From positions 448,001-512,000 of the forward strand of contig CANTUR010000281.1 of the NCBI GenBank assembly GCA_947683625.1: a stretch of DNA of 64,000 bases, given 5' to 3'. Shown one piece after another: positions 35,040-47,980 of this stretch (position 1 is the stretch's first letter; each line of letters opens with the position of its first letter). Origin of the DNA: Mallotus nudiflorus (taxonomy: Eukaryota > Streptophyta > Magnoliopsida > Malpighiales > Euphorbiaceae). Made by a program: the position numbers and the translations under genes. The notes below the pieces were generated by a model. The model was given only the letters and a program-made list of their open reading frames with translations. It was not told where the DNA came from and did no database searches.

Positions 35040-35400
35040 GGAAAGTGAAGACAGCTAAATCCATTTAAGGAAAGGACCCTAACTCAAGAAGACTCCTAGA
35101 TGAAGAAGGAATACTCTCCTATTTGGTTTAGGATTCCTATCTCAAGAGGAAACCTACTATTTTCATGTCTAAGTATCACTATAAATAGGACCCCATATCC
35201 CTCATTCTCAATCATCCTATTCTCTTATATTGTAATTGTCCCTTGCTTTCTCTATAAATTCTCTCTCTATTTTCTGACTTAGGCATCAAAGTATTTGTGG
35301 GGATCCTCCCCACCTCTCACCTTGCCCTTTGTTGGTTACTTGCAAGATCCCAAGCTCAAAAGTTCCGAAAACAAGCTATTAGCTAGAATTTTTCTTTGTT
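35040..35400 (+). mobile_element. LTR remnant in terpene synthase intron 1
   Basis: A TATA-like CTATAAATAGGACC (about 35192) is followed by a C/T-rich leader, TCTCTCTATTTTCTGACTTAGGCATCAAAG and GGGGATCCTCCCCACCTCTC. This order is typical of the R-U5 part of plant gypsy (Tat/Athila-like) LTRs. It explains an open frame at 35100-35282 that has no gene character. Clear LTR ends were not found. Confidence 0.55.
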
Positions 35401-35660
35401 TTATTTGATTTTTTTAGTATTCGACAGTTAAATAGGCTTTAAGTATTTTGGAATTTGAGCTGGGTGGACTCATTATGAATATGAGATTCACCATCTTAAA
35501 AATAGTCAACAAGTGAACCAATAACATTTTCAATGAGATTAAAAGAGTTTTACCATTTGACAATTCAACCTTAGGCAAAAATTTTGGTTATGCTATTTAT
35601 GTGCATATATATATGGTCCTAATACCATGCATGTGTTTAATAATGTGAATTGCTGTATAG

Positions 35661-35928
35661 CTAGAGCCATATGCCAACAGGATGGAGGAGTTAAAGGAAA
35701 AGGTAAAGGTGATGCTTGTACAATAAACAAATGATCCTTTGGATCAGCTTAAGATGATTGATACTTTGCAAAGGCTTAGAGTAGCTTACCATTTTAAGGA
35801 TGATATAGAAAAAGTGCTACAGAGCAATTATAATAGCAATAATTCACAGTTCAGATCATATCAAGATTTGTTTATGACTGCTCTTGAATTTGGACTCCTT
35901 AAATATCAAGGCAACAGTGTACATCAAG
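35661..35928 (+). pseudogene. Terpene synthase exon 2
   Basis: Follows a TGTATAG acceptor and ends before GTAAGC. The peptide has NRMEELKEKVKVML, then a TAA at the next position but one, then LQRLRVAYHFKDDIEKVL and DLFMTALEFGLLKYQG. These are the conserved blocks of the N-terminal alpha-helical terpene synthase domain. Confidence 0.9.
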
Positions 35929-36010
35929 GTAAGCAAATTTCACAAGTTTTTGCCATTTCAGGATTTGAATACAAATACTTGTACTCTAATAAATTAGTAT
36001 CTGGGTGCAG

Positions 36011-36398
36011 AAGTTTTCAATAGATTTAAGGATGAGCAAGGAAATTTCAAGGCAAGCCTTTGTAATGATTTGAAGGGGTTGCATAACCTATGTGAAGCTT
36101 CATATCTATCAGTAAAAGGAGAGGGCATCTTGGAGGATGCAAGAGAGTTCGCTACCAATAATCTTGAGAAATATGTTAGTAAGAATAACGCAAATTTTAG
36201 TGATGATCTTTCCATGATAGTAATTAGCCATGTACCAAAGCTTCCTTTGGATTGGAGGATGCAGTGGTTAGAGGCTAGATGTTTTATCAATGTCTGTGAA
36301 AAGAAATAGGATATGCAGCCTATTTTTCTTCAGCTTGCTAAATTAAATTTCAATATGATTCAAGTTGTTCACTAGCAACATTTGAAGCATTCCACCAG
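36011..36398 (+). pseudogene. Terpene synthase exon 3
   Basis: Follows GGTGCAG and ends before GTGACA. At 388 bp it has the usual length for this exon. It encodes EVFNRFKDEQGNFKASLCND with an early TAG, then LYEASYLSVEGE-like LCEASYLSVKGEGILEDA and the conserved LPLDWRMQWLEARCFI. Stops at 36307 (TAG) and 36374 (TAG) replace a codon before DMQP and a Gln. Confidence 0.92.
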
Positions 36399-36873
36399 GT
36401 GACATATATGTATTGATTTCCATAATTTTTTATTTAATTTTTCATAGAAAAAATATTACTACATGAGACTAGATGTATTGCATTTCATTATTGGAAGATT
36501 GACAATAATTTTTTTGAATAGAAATTGACATAACATTTGGAGTAATAGGAAATTGACAAATATCATATGTATATTAATTTTTTAAAAAATTTTGCAGAAT
36601 TTAAATTCTTATATTGTTGATTTGTCAAATTAAATTTCATCTGACTTAAAATAGAGGACCACTTAATAAAAAATTATTTTAAATTTTTTTATCTATTCCA
36701 AATATGTTAATTTATATGGGTTGAATAAATAAAATGACAAGTGCAAATAATTAATTTTCATGCCATAATTTTTTTTTAATTTTGAGATGTTGGTAAGCAC
36801 AATAAATTCTCATTATTTTTAAACCCCGATCATTAAATTTATTTTTCTTTTTCTTTGGTGGGAAAAAAAATAG

Positions 36874-37087
36874 TTGTTGGAAGAACACAAAGCTTGGTGA
36901 AAAATTAGGGTTCACGAGGAGCAAGCCAATGGAAGGTTTCTTCTAGAAAATTGGGGGAATGTATGAGCTTCCATTTTAGGTATATTTAAGGAGAATGTTA
37001 GTAAGGGTTGATGTTGGCATAATTGTAATTAATGATGTTTATGGCACTCTGGTTGAGATTTAGTTATTTATTGATGTTGTTGAAAGG
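36874..37087 (+). pseudogene. Terpene synthase exon 4, DDxxD motif deleted
   Basis: Begins (x)CWKNTKLGEKLGF and ends LFIDVVER. Where the family has an Asp-rich DDxxD metal-binding box before VYGTL, this exon reads IIVINDVYGTL: the first Asp is Asn and three codons are missing in frame. Three in-frame TAG codons follow conserved positions. The catalytic centre could not work even without the stops. Confidence 0.88.
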
Positions 37088-37194
37088 ATTTTTTTTCTTT
37101 TTCATTTGGTGTACCTAATATCCAATAGGCATAATATAAGGATTTCAACTATTTTGAATTCAAGTTAGGTGGATCCATAAAAGACAAAACTCTT

Positions 37195-38612
37195 GAAAGA
37201 GTCTTAGAGGGGGAGGGAAGGTGAATAGGACTATAGAATACAAATGAGTAATTAAAAGAATTATTTATAAGAATTGAATAGATGTTGAGAAAGAAGAATG
37301 AAGAACACAAAGATTTAAGGAGTTTGGATTCAACAACAATCCTACATCTCCACTTACCTTATCCCCAAGTTAAGATTTTCAATCACCCATAATATTATTC
37401 ATAAGATTGATAACACACAAGAGTTTTATGGCACACTCTTATAACTTTACAACTTAAGTTTTCAATACTCACTCAAAAACCAAATCCCAAGTGTTTCAAT
37501 GGACAACACTTAAACCAATTCCTTTTAAAATATATCTCACTTCCCTTCTAATCTATCACAAGATTTAAGATGAAGAGAAATTCTATTTCTAACACACAAC
37601 CAACTCTCACAAGAGTTTATACAAAGAAATGAATTTTAAAAGAATTTTGAGAGAATGCTTGAATGTATAAAATGAATAAGTTTCTTAACCTCAATAAAAT
37701 CTTCAGAGGTCTTATTTATACTTGAGCAATCCAATTATAGCTGTTGGAAATAATAATTTTGTTCCTAACTAAATCCAAGATCATTTGAATGAAAAGTTTG
37801 ACTTTTGGGCTACATTTGCACTGCTCCCAATTAGGATATTGTCAGTCTTGGTTAGGATGCTTAAAAACTAGATTTTTTGGCTTGAAATGCTCTAGTCCTA
37901 AGCATGGTCCCGATTGGTACATCGTTCGAGATTAGTTCTATCCAAAAATGAATTTTTTTGTAGAATTAGTCCTGGTCGGAATCATGAATTTTTGAGATTA
38001 AAGACGATTGAATAAGCCTTAACTATCTTCATGAAAGTTTTAGATAATTATCTTATCTTTTCATAGCACTTTTAATCACCTTAATTGGACATCTTTAGCC
38101 CAAGATATTACTAAAATACTAAGAGCTATGCAACCTAAAATGAAAGTTACATATGTTGACTTCGACTGAAGATTTGCATACCCAAATAAGCTCAGATTTT
38201 GACAAGTAAACTCAATTTAGAAATTTTAAGATGTCTATTAAAAATTGAAGATGATCATTTTCTTATTATAGAGCTCTAAAGATGTCAAAAATCCTTCTTG
38301 AATCTTAGAGTTCAAATTAACCCAAAAGCATAACTTATCAATTTAGGTTATGAGGCAACTCGTAGCAGCTCCGGATACTTTAGGTATAATATTGAGATAT
38401 TATATAAACTATCAGGAGCTTTGGATACTTTAGATATAATAGTGAGATATTATACTTCACTGAAATATAGTATAATGATAGTATTTCATATTTCCGGACT
38501 TGAATTGATAATTTTGATACAAAAGTTCCTACACACTTAGTTGAAATCATTAGAATCAAAATTGTTTGTCAAAGTCCAAAATTAGGAGTTTGATCATGCA
38601 AATGGTCAATAA
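37195..38612 (-). repeat. 3' LTR of Sirevirus element
   Basis: Pairs with 45303-46771 over its whole length, with small indels. The outer end touches CTCTT at 37190-37194. Confidence 0.92.
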
Positions 38613-40130
38613 TCTCCCCCTTTTTGGCTTTGACAACCATTTTGAACAGATAATAAATAATGTGTGTGTGTGTCAAAAATAAATAACATGTATAAGCACG
38701 TTAATTAAAATAGCTCCCCCTTTCAAAATAAATAGATGCAAAATGAAAAAATATTTTGCTCCCCCTTAACATATGCATAAATTCAATATTTATCATGTAT
38801 CAAAGCATATAAATAAATGAATTATCATAGCATTTATAAGGGTTGATATAGCATGTTTCAAAAAAAAATTAAATAATCACAAAGGAGATAATTTTTTAAA
38901 AGATACCAATTGAAATAAAAATATTTATTTCCTTTAACAAATATATTTCTTTATTTCTCCTCCTTTTTGGACATGATAATAAATATAAGTTTAATACTTT
39001 ATTCCCCTTTTTTAAAAATAAGAACAACATAAAAATTTAACATGAGGGACAAAGTCTATCACGACAAAGGTGTTAAAAATATGATAACATGATGATGACA
39101 TGATCATTAAAATAAATTGATAGGTAATTTGAAGGAAATAATTTCAAACATACATGCATGTGGTACTACTAACATGCATCACAAAATAGTACATATAACA
39201 CGCACTATCACATTATCATATAAAGCTTAGCTAGTTAATAATCATGTGACTAGAATGCATCACAAAAAAAATACAAACACATAGCTTCTTCTCTCCCTTT
39301 ATGAAAAAAGAAAAAGAAAAGAGAGAGATATAAAGGGAAATGAATCTAAAGGAACCAAAAATTCTAGAAGGAATAAAAGATCAAGAACCAAAATAATGAA
39401 AACAAAGATACTCAAAATCTTTATAAAATTCATGTCATACATAAACAAAGTAAGTAAAACAAGGCTTTTAATCACATGGACAAAACTAGCCACACTTACA
39501 TTGTTACTATGCATTCATAAACAAAATCATGTAAAATAAATTCAAATAATTTTCTCCCTTTATTTCAATGGATTATATCACTAATAGAAACACATATTTG
39601 AAAATAATTTGTCTCTAAAAGGAAATCAACTGAGTACACATGCAAACTCAATTATTTTTGCCTCCTTTGACAAAAGCAAAGATAAACCAAATCTTGAAAA
39701 AATATTCATGCCTTATCAAAGATCAAAACAATTTCTAAGAAGAATTTATACATCAATTAAACATTAATTATGCATGTATAAACAAAAAAAAATTATGCAT
39801 AGAAATTCAATAATAAAAAAATAAACAAACTCAAATATTTTTCCCTTTTGCATAAAAAAGGATAGAGTTACAATGATATTAAAATATCAATTGTAGACAA
39901 AACATAAAACTAACAACTCATGACTTATATCCAGAAAATATCTAGAAGATAAACCAAACTAACACTAACACAAAATAATCATAAAACAAACTAATAGCTC
40001 ATGGCTTATATCCAGAAAATAAACCAAATAGAAAACTTGCGAAAGCAAACAAAATAAAACATGCTAAGTTTATGTTTTCAATAAGCACAACATGATTTCA
40101 CATGAAAACAGTCCAGCCATCAATTAAGCA
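38613..40130 (-). other. Non-coding 3' region of Sirevirus
   Basis: A stretch of about 1.5 kb between RNase H and the 3' LTR with no supported gene, AT-rich with many short A/T runs. Sireviruses often have a long spacer or an env-like frame here. I see no env-like frame. A polypurine tract sits at 38613-38624. Confidence 0.65.
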
Positions 40131-40135
40131 CAGAA

Positions 40136-42700
40136 TCAAGACAAATTGGAACCATCAATCATGCCAAGTTCATGCTTAATGAAATTTAATCTCTTTTCAT
40201 TAAAAGGTTTGATGAAGATATCTAAAAGTTGATTATTTGTATCAACAAATTCAAGTGAGATATCACCAATTTGAACATGATCATGCAAGAAATGATGTCT
40301 AATGTCTATATGCTTAGTTCTAGAATGTTGAATGAGATTTTTGCTAAGGTTAATAGCACTTGTATTGTCACATTTGATTGGAATGTGATTAAGTTTTATA
40401 CCACAGTTCAACAATTGTTGTTTTTGCCACAAAACTTATGAACAATAAAGACTTGCTGCAATGTATTCAGCTTCTACAATGGACAAGGCAACTAAAACTT
40501 ATTTCTTACTAAACATTGTCTTAAAAATTGATAAGTTCCGGAAGTGCTTTTTCTATCTAGTAAGCTACCGGAAAATTTTGCATCTGAATAACTAATCAAG
40601 TCAAAGGAAGAACTCTTAGGATACCAAAGTCCTAAATGCATTATACCACAAAGATATTTAAAATTCTTTTGATATTATTCAAATGGGATTCTCTAAGACT
40701 TGATTGAAATTTAACACATAAGCAAGTAGCAAACATAATATCATGTCTACTAGCAGTTAAATAAAAAAAGGATCCGATCATACCTCTAAATCATTTTTCA
40801 TTAACTGGTTTGCCATTCTCATCTTTGTTGAGTTTGGTTATAGTGCTCAATAGAGTTTTGCTTATTTTAGCTCCATCCATACCAAACTTCTTAAGAATGT
40901 CTCTTGCATATTTGGTTTGATTGATGAAAGTTCTATATTTAAATTGCTTGATTTGTAATCTGAGAAAAAATTTAAGTTCTCCTATCATACTCATCTCAAA
41001 TTCTCCTTACACTAATTTTGAGAATTCCTCATACAAGCAATGGTTAGTAGCACTGAAAATAATATCATCAACATAAATTTGCACAATTAATAAATCATGT
41101 TTAGATTTCTTTATAAAAAAAGTTATGTTAACCTCTCCTTTAGAGAAATCTTTCTCTAGTAAAAAGTTACTCAATCTTTCATACCAAGCTCTTAGAGCTT
41201 GTTTCAATCCATATAATGTTGGTGACAGTTTAAACACATGATTTGGAGAATCAAAATTTTCAACACCCAGAGGTTGTTCAACATATACCTCCTCTTCAAT
41301 AAAACCATTTAAAAATGCACTTTTAACATCCATTTGATAAAGTTTAAAATCCATGTATGATGCAAATGCAATTAGCATTCTAATAACTTCTAACCTTGCA
41401 ATGGGGGTAAAGGTTTCATCATAATCAATGCCTTCCTCTTGATTATAACGTTTAGCTACTAGTCTAGCTTTGTTCCTAGTTATGACACATTGTTCATTCA
41501 TCTTATTTCTAAACGCTCATTTGGTGCCTATAATAGGATGATGTTTAGGTTTAGGAACCAAGGTCCAAACCTTGTTTCTTTCAAATTAATTTAACTCTTA
41601 TTGCATAGTAAGGACCTAAAATTCATCACACAAAACATCATCAACATTTTTTAGTTCAATTTAAGAAATAAACGCTAAATTGACAATAGATTTACATTTT
41701 GATTTAGTAGTTACCCCTTTTATAGTGTCACCTATGATGAGATCTTAAGGATAAGCTTTCTTGAATTGACAATCCTTTGGAAGTTCATCCTTCAAGGTAG
41801 GTTGAGATGTCTCCTCAATATCCTTCTTGCTTGGACCTTCAAGTTCCAAAGGCTTGCTAGCATTTTCTTCTTGAGTTTTCACAATCTCATTTTCACCTAC
41901 AAGAGCATCAATACTACAAACATCCTTTCTAGGATCAAGTGAGTTTGATTCATCAAATACAACATGTATTGACTCTTCAACTACTAGAGTTCTCTTATTA
42001 AAGACTCTATATACTTTACTAGAAATGGAATAGCCTAGAAAAATTTCGTCATCGACTTTGGAATTAAATTTCCTAAGATTATCCTTAGTGTTCAATATAA
42101 AGCATTTGCATCCAAATACTTTTAGATATGAGATTTTGGATTTTCCAATTGTTCCATAGCTCATAAGATATTTTATTTAAAATTGGTCTTTTGAAAACTC
42201 TATTTGAAATATAATAAAATGTGTTAATGGCTTCCGCCCAAAAGTATAGAGGCAAAGTATACTCATGAAATATTGTTCTAGCCATTTGCACAAGAGTTCT
42301 ATCTTTCCTTTGAACTACTCCATTTTGCTAAGGAGTTCTAGAAGATGAAAATGTATGAGAAATACCATTTTCATTACAATAGTTTTTGAAAAGTTCATTT
42401 TCAAATTCAGTTCCATGATCATATCTAATAGATGACATACAAAAACTTTTTTTCTTTTTTAACTCTCTTAGCATAATTTTCAAAAGCTTTAAAAGCATCA
42501 TTCTTATGAGCAAGAAAATATACCTAAGTAAATCTAGAGTAATCATCAACTAATACATATGCATAGTGCATTCCACTGAGACTAGCAACTCTAGTTGGTC
42601 CAAATAAATCCATATGAATAAGTTCAAGTAGTCTAGAAGTAGACTTTACATTTTTTTAGCTTGAATGAGGACTTGGATTTTTTTCCTTTTTGACATACAT
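40136..42700 (-). pseudogene. Sirevirus pol pseudogene (IN-RT-RH)
   Basis: Read on the minus strand: integrase (about 43000-42100) with DxxxG..GTEFEN and the FWAEAINTFYYISNR block, then a linker, then reverse transcriptase (41501-40790) with ARLVAKRYNQEEGIDYDETF, KSAFLNG and an intact YVDD box (codons for DD at 41064-41069), then RNase H (40432-40136) with PIKCDNTSAINLSKN. At least five stops or frameshifts separate these blocks, for example near 41505, 41745, 42170 and 42320. The 164-codon RT piece is the best preserved coding run of the element. Confidence 0.9.
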
Positions 42701-43215
42701 CACAAGATTTATCCTTTGTGAATTCAAGCTTAGGCAAACCAATCACAAGTTCATGTTGACAAAGATCATTCAAAAGCTCAAAATTTGCATGTCCTAACTT
42801 TCTATGTCATATCCATGTGTCATGGGAGATAGACACTAAGTATTTTATGTCTTTATTATCAATTTTATTCAAATCAAAGACATAAACATTGTCTACTCTT
42901 TCACCACTAGAAATAACTTTATTTTCATTAAGAATACTAACAAAGCAATTTTTAGGATAAAAAGTTACCTTATTTCCCATGTCACATAATTAACTTATAT
43001 TAAGCAGATTATGTTTAAGACCATTAACAAACAACACATGATGTATATATAAGGATTGACAATTACCTATTTCTTTAATGCCAATAATGTTTCCTTTAGC
43101 ATTGTCTCTAAAAGTAACATGTCCTCCATCCTTAGTATTAAGTTTATTGAATTATTCTTTGTCTCCCGTCATGTGACTTAAACATACACTATCGAGATAC
43201 CACATACTTTTTATT
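42701..43215 (-). pseudogene. Sirevirus protease and GAG-pre-integrase
   Basis: A minus-strand frame with stops reads VWYLDSVCLSHMTGD, where the active-site DSG/DTG is changed to DSV, then LGHANFELLNDL and CDVCQKGK, the HHCC zinc-binding part before the integrase core. It follows the gag-like frame ending at 43250. Confidence 0.82.
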
Positions 43216-43249
43216 CTTGTGGATTTCAAGCACCTCTATATAAAATAAT

Positions 43250-45257
43250 TCAAGAGTTCTTTTGAACCCAAACCTTTTGTGGTTTAGGTTGGTTAGTTTC
43301 AAGATAATCCGTAGGAAGTAAATTTATGTGTAATCTTCTATAGAAGCACACATTGTTAGTATGTCCTTTGATCATGCAATATGAATATACAATATTTTTA
43401 AATTTATTTCTCCTAGGATAAAATTCTTTCCTAGTGTGTGCAACATGCCTTTGGTGTTGTGGTGGTATGTATCTCCTATTATTTTGTGTCATAAAATGAG
43501 ACAAGCATTGGCAATGGTAGTGTGTATTTTGATAAGTATGTCTAACATGTTTATATACATTGTGTTGTGTAGCATGCCTACTATAATTATGTTTAGTGTA
43601 CATATAAGCATGCTTGGGTTGAGGTGCTCTAGTTTTAGCCTTACCTCTTTGTGTTAATGAAGGGTAAGTCTTATGAGACTTTCCCTTATTATTCAAAACA
43701 TGAGATCTTTTAACTTTAAAAGCTTGAGTCTCATTTGATTTAAAAGTAGAAGGAGTGGAGTTATGTGAGGCTTTAATAAAATTAATGTGTGATGATGATG
43801 AATGCATTCCATATTTATATCTAATTCCATGGGTATCTCCATAAAATTTTTGAGAGTTAAGAATACTATCTAAAGTTTCTTTTCCTCTCTTGAATTTAGA
43901 TATGGAATTATTTAATTCTAAGACCTCCTTAAAAAGCTTATGATTTTCATCATTTGCTTTTTTAAGTTGATCTTCTAAAGAATTTGAAGCTTTAGCATTA
44001 CTAACAAGTTTTTCATTTGATGCAACAAGTTTAGCAAAATCATTTTTTAAACATTCAAAATCTTTGTTTAAGCTAGATAACTCATGTTTATATTATTTCT
44101 TCTTAGATAATAAACTTTTTTATTTAACTAGTAATTTGCTCACAATAGAGCTCTCATCATCATCATCATCATCACAATAATCATTAAAGGAAGAATAAGA
44201 AGTGGATCGTACCTCATTTTCATTTTCAATGGCCATAAAGCAAAGATTGGCAACTTCTTGTTGTTCCACTTCCTCTTTGGATTTGGAGGAATCATCCCAA
44301 GTAACTTTGAATGCCTTTTTTTTTATCTTTTGCCTCTTGCTCTTGAATTTGAGTTTGGTACACTCACTTCTAATATGTCCTCATTTCTTGCATTCAAAGT
44401 AAGTAACCTCCTTGGTTTTCTTCTTCCCATCTCCTTTAAACTTCTTGTTGAAGTCCCTTATTCTTGAGAAGTTTTTCTTTCTCAAAAACTTCTTGAAATT
44501 CCTAGTAAGTGTGGTAATGTCACCATCTTTATCACTATAATCTTTGATGCTTTCCTCTTCACTATCTTTTTTAAGAGCTTTTAGAGCTATGCTCTTTTTC
44601 TTTTCTTTTTTTTCTTCTTGCTCTTTACCTCTTTACTTAATAGTGAGCTCATATGTTAAAAGCTTACCAATGAGCATATCGATTGGTAAAGTGGAGAGGT
44701 TTTGAGCTTCTTCAATTCCCAATCCTTCTTAGGTAGGATTCTTAGAATTTTGTTATTTACCTCTTCTTTAATGAAATGTTTACCAAGTTTCTTAAGGGTT
44801 GTAAGAAGAGCATTAAGCTAGTTAGTCATCTCCGTGATTGACTCTTAAGGCTTCATCTTGAAGAGTTTATATTCGTACATGTGAAGTTAAACCTTCTTAC
44901 TTCTCACTTGTATGTTTCCCTTATAATGATTTTCCAAGGTCTCTCACATTTCCTTGGCAGACATAATGTTGTAACTTGCCTCCTTCTTCTCTTGTCATGG
45001 AGGGGACTAGAGTAATCATAGCTTTTTTATTTTTATGATTTTCTTCATTTTGATCAATGCTTCATTGGTTTCTTGAAAGAGTAGTTGTTACATATCAATG
45101 ATAGTTGTAGGTGGTTCCTAACCTTTAAGGATAATGTCCTAAAGTTTAATAAAATCAAAATCAAGGTATAGCTCCATCTTGAATTTCCAGTGAGGATAGT
45201 CACTACTATCGAAAAATGATCTAAGAGAAGAAATATTTTGTGATTCACTCCCCATGA
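43250..45257 (-). pseudogene. Sirevirus gag pseudogene
   Basis: Starts MGSESQNISSLRSFFDSSD (ATG at 45255, about 45 nt after the LTR), with a stop after the DYPHWKFKMELYL block. Then come several broken frames, a CCHC knuckle YFECKK*GHIRSEC (about 44410-44370; the stop replaces one residue), a coiled-coil stretch rich in Lys/Glu/Leu (about 44100-43850) and a second, His/Gln/Tyr-rich region with YCMIKGHTNNVC (about 43370-43335). The long C-terminal coiled coil is a Sirevirus gag trait. An antisense open frame at 43436-43657 is a shadow. Confidence 0.85.
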
Positions 45258-45287
45258 TCTTGTACCAATAAAGTACCTAGAATTTAA

Positions 45288-45302
45288 GCTCTGATACTAA
45301 TT
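45288..45302 (-). other. Primer-binding site of Sirevirus, mutated
   Basis: On the minus strand TTAGTATCAGAGC follows the 5' LTR. One base differs from the Met-tRNA complement TTGGTATCAGAGC. Confidence 0.85.
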
Positions 45303-46771
45303 AAAAGAGTCCTAGAGGGGTGTGAATAGGACTATCGAATAAAAATGAGAAAATAAAAGAATTCTTTACAATAATTGAATAGAAGTTGAGAAGGAAGAAT
45401 GAAGAACACAAAGATTTAAAGAGTTTAGATTCAACAACAATCCTACCTCTCCACCTAACTTATCCCTAAGTTAGGATTTTCAATCACCCATAATCTTATT
45501 CACAAGATTGGTAATACATAAAAGTTTTATGGCTCACTCTTACAATCTTATAACTTGAGTTTTCAAGGCTCGCTCAAAAACCAAATCCCAAGTGTTTCAA
45601 TGGACAACACTTAAACCAATTCCTTTAGAAATAAATCTCACTTTCCTTTTAATCTATCTAAATATTTAAGATGAAGATAAATTCTATTTTTAACACACAA
45701 CCAACTCTTACAAGAGTTTATATAAAGAAATGAATTTTAGAAGAATTTTGAGAGCTTAATTGAATCCTTGAATTTATAAAATGAATGAGCAATTTTATTA
45801 ACCTTAACATAATCTTCAGAGGTTTTATTTATAGTTTAAAAACTCAATTATAGCTGTTGAAAGTAATAATTTTCTTCCTAACTAAATTTAACATCATTTA
45901 AATGAAAATTTGGACTTTTGGGCTGCATTTGTACTGCTCCCGGTTGGGATGCTTAAAAACTAGTTTTTTTATAGTTTTTTTGGTTTAAAATGCTCTAGTC
46001 CTAAGCATGGTCCCAAGTGGGTCATCATATAGGATTAGTTTTGTCCAAATATGAATTTGTTTATAGAAATTAGTTTCGGTCACGACTGCTCTAGTCCCGA
46101 TCCGGATCATGAATTTTTGAGATTAAAGATGATTGGATCAACCTTAACTATCTTCATAAAAGTTATGGATAATTATCTTATCTTTCTATATCACTTTAAA
46201 TCACCAAAATTGGACATATGTAGATCAAGATATTGCTAAAATACTGAGAGCTATACAACCTAAAATGAAAGTTGTATATGCTGACTTTGAATGAAGATTT
46301 ACATACCCAAATGAGCTTACATTTTAACAAGTAAACTAAATTCATAAAGCTTAAGATGTCTAATTCAAAACTAAATTCAGAAAGCTTAAGATGTCTAATT
46401 CAAAAGTGAAGAAGATCATTTTCTCATTATAAAGCTGTAAAGATGTCAAAATTCTTCTTGAATCTCAGAGGTCAAATTAACCCAAAAGCATAACTTATCA
46501 ATTTAGGTTGTGAGGCAACTTGTAGTAGCTCTGGATACTTTAGGTATAATATTGAGATATTATATCAACTTTTAGTAGCTTTGGATCATTTAGATATAAT
46601 TTGAGATATTATACCTCATTAAAATACAGTATAATGATAGTTTTTCATATTTCCAGACTTGAACTGATAATTTTGATACAAAAGTTCCTACACACTTAGT
46701 TGAAATGATTAGAATCAAAATTGTTTGTCAGAGTCCAAAATTAGGAGTTTGATTATGCAAATGGTCAATAA
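45303..46771 (-). repeat. 5' LTR of Sirevirus element
   Basis: Direct repeat of 37195-38612. It includes a local tandem duplication CTAAATTC(A/G)(T/G)AAAGCTTAAGATGTCTAATTCAAAA (about 46330-46405) that is absent from the other LTR. Confidence 0.92.
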
Positions 46772-46861
46772 CTCTTCTAGTATTTATTTTCTTCACATAT
46801 AATACCCAAAATCTTATTTAATTTAGCATTATATATACACTTTTTAATTATTTATTTACAA

Positions 46862-47905
46862 ATGAATTTTTTTGCTCTTATGTGGTTGCCATTTGGTCTT
46901 CCTTATTTAGTTTTTTTAATGTCCAGCTTACTATTTCTCAAGGATTCCATCAATTATTTAATTCAGTTTAGAGGAATAAATTTTCTTCTCAGTTACAAGT
47001 TTTTTGGAGAGTGGGGATCATCATTTAGCACTCTCGTAATCGCATTACTTTTCATAAGGAGTTTCTTCCTATTTCTTTAGCTATTCGATACATTTGTAGA
47101 GCTGTTAAGGATGCTGAAGTGTTCTGTTCAGGTCATATGTCATATGCTCTTTTTGATTTACTCATCCTTTATCGATTTCACAATGCTTCTATTCTAGTCC
47201 TACTCCAATCATTTTTCTAGTTCGATGGCTTCCTCCACCTCAGGGGTGGTTGAAGATTAATTTTAATGGAGCCACTCATGGATCCCCTGGTTCTTTAGTT
47301 ATTGGTGGTATCATTTTAGACTATTCTAGCCATTCTTTATCATCTTTTATTGTTCTATTAGGTGTCCATTTTGCCTTTGAAGCATAAATCCTTGCGGTTA
47401 TGATTGTTGTCAAGAAAATTTCTATTTTTTTCTTCATCTCCAGTTTGGATAAAGAGTGGCTCAATACTTGTGGTTAACTTGTTGAGAAATCGTTCTTTTG
47501 TTATACCGTGGTATGTCTACCAAGAATGGGAGGTCTGCCTCTCGCTACTTTATTCCAGGCAGGTTCATGTTTCTCATATTTATCACGAGGGTAATTAGGT
47601 TGATGATCATCTTGCTACCATCAGGCTTACTTTAACTGATTTGACTTGGTGGCCTACCTATCATGTTGAGTACCATTCCCTTATGTTTAATGATGTTATG
47701 AGTTATTGTTCTTACCATTTTTATTAGCTTTGTGTTTCTTAGGTCCTTCAAACCTTGTTTGGTTTCTGCTTGTATTAATATTTTTTTCCTTTAATAATAT
47801 TTGAGGAGAGAGATCAGCATATAAAGTAGATGGCTTTAGGTGCTAGCCTAGCTAGGATTCCATGGTTCATTATCTAATGCTTTGTCTCTCTTCCATTTAA
47901 AAAAA
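46862..47905 (+). pseudogene. LINE 3' end fragment with RNase H remnant
   Basis: In broken frames the + strand reads RNRITFHKEFLPISLAIRY (about 47035-47095) and then WLPPPQGWLKINFNGATHG (about 47226-47282), the linker and start of the RNase H domain found at the C-terminus of plant L1 ORF2. IGGIILDYSSHS and LGVHFAFEA continue it. Everything upstream (endonuclease, RT) is missing, so this is a 5'-truncated LINE copy, a common outcome of target-primed insertion. It ends in A-rich sequence near 47900. It lies in the terpene synthase exon 4/5 intron and is distinct from the LINE at 23-28.7 kb. Confidence 0.75.
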
Positions 47906-47980
47906 TTAATTAATTAATAGTAATTGATATTTTTCCTTTATAAGATCCAAAAGTTTTAATATTTTATCAATTTCATATAG

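Larger units (their letters stand above)
37195..46771 (-). mobile_element. Sirevirus-type Ty1/copia element, 9.6 kb
   Basis: A full-length minus-strand element with LTRs of about 1.4-1.5 kb, a Met-tRNA primer site, gag with two zinc knuckles, protease, integrase, RT and RNase H, and a long non-coding stretch before an AAAAAGGGGGAG polypurine tract (minus strand, 38613-38624). Target duplication CTCTT flanks it exactly (37190-37194, 46772-46776). A Cys-rich coiled-coil gag, the motif GCCAAAAAGGGGGAG before the 3' LTR and the size fit the Sirevirus (SIRE/Maximus) lineage. It lies in the intron between terpene synthase exons 4 and 5. All genes are broken. Confidence 0.92.

Noticed and set aside
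35100..35282. Small gene in terpene synthase intron 1
   Set aside because: The sequence has the TATA and leader layout of an LTR and no protein family.
43436..43657. Open frame on the + strand opposite Sirevirus gag
   Set aside because: Shadow of the His/Tyr-rich gag frame on the minus strand.
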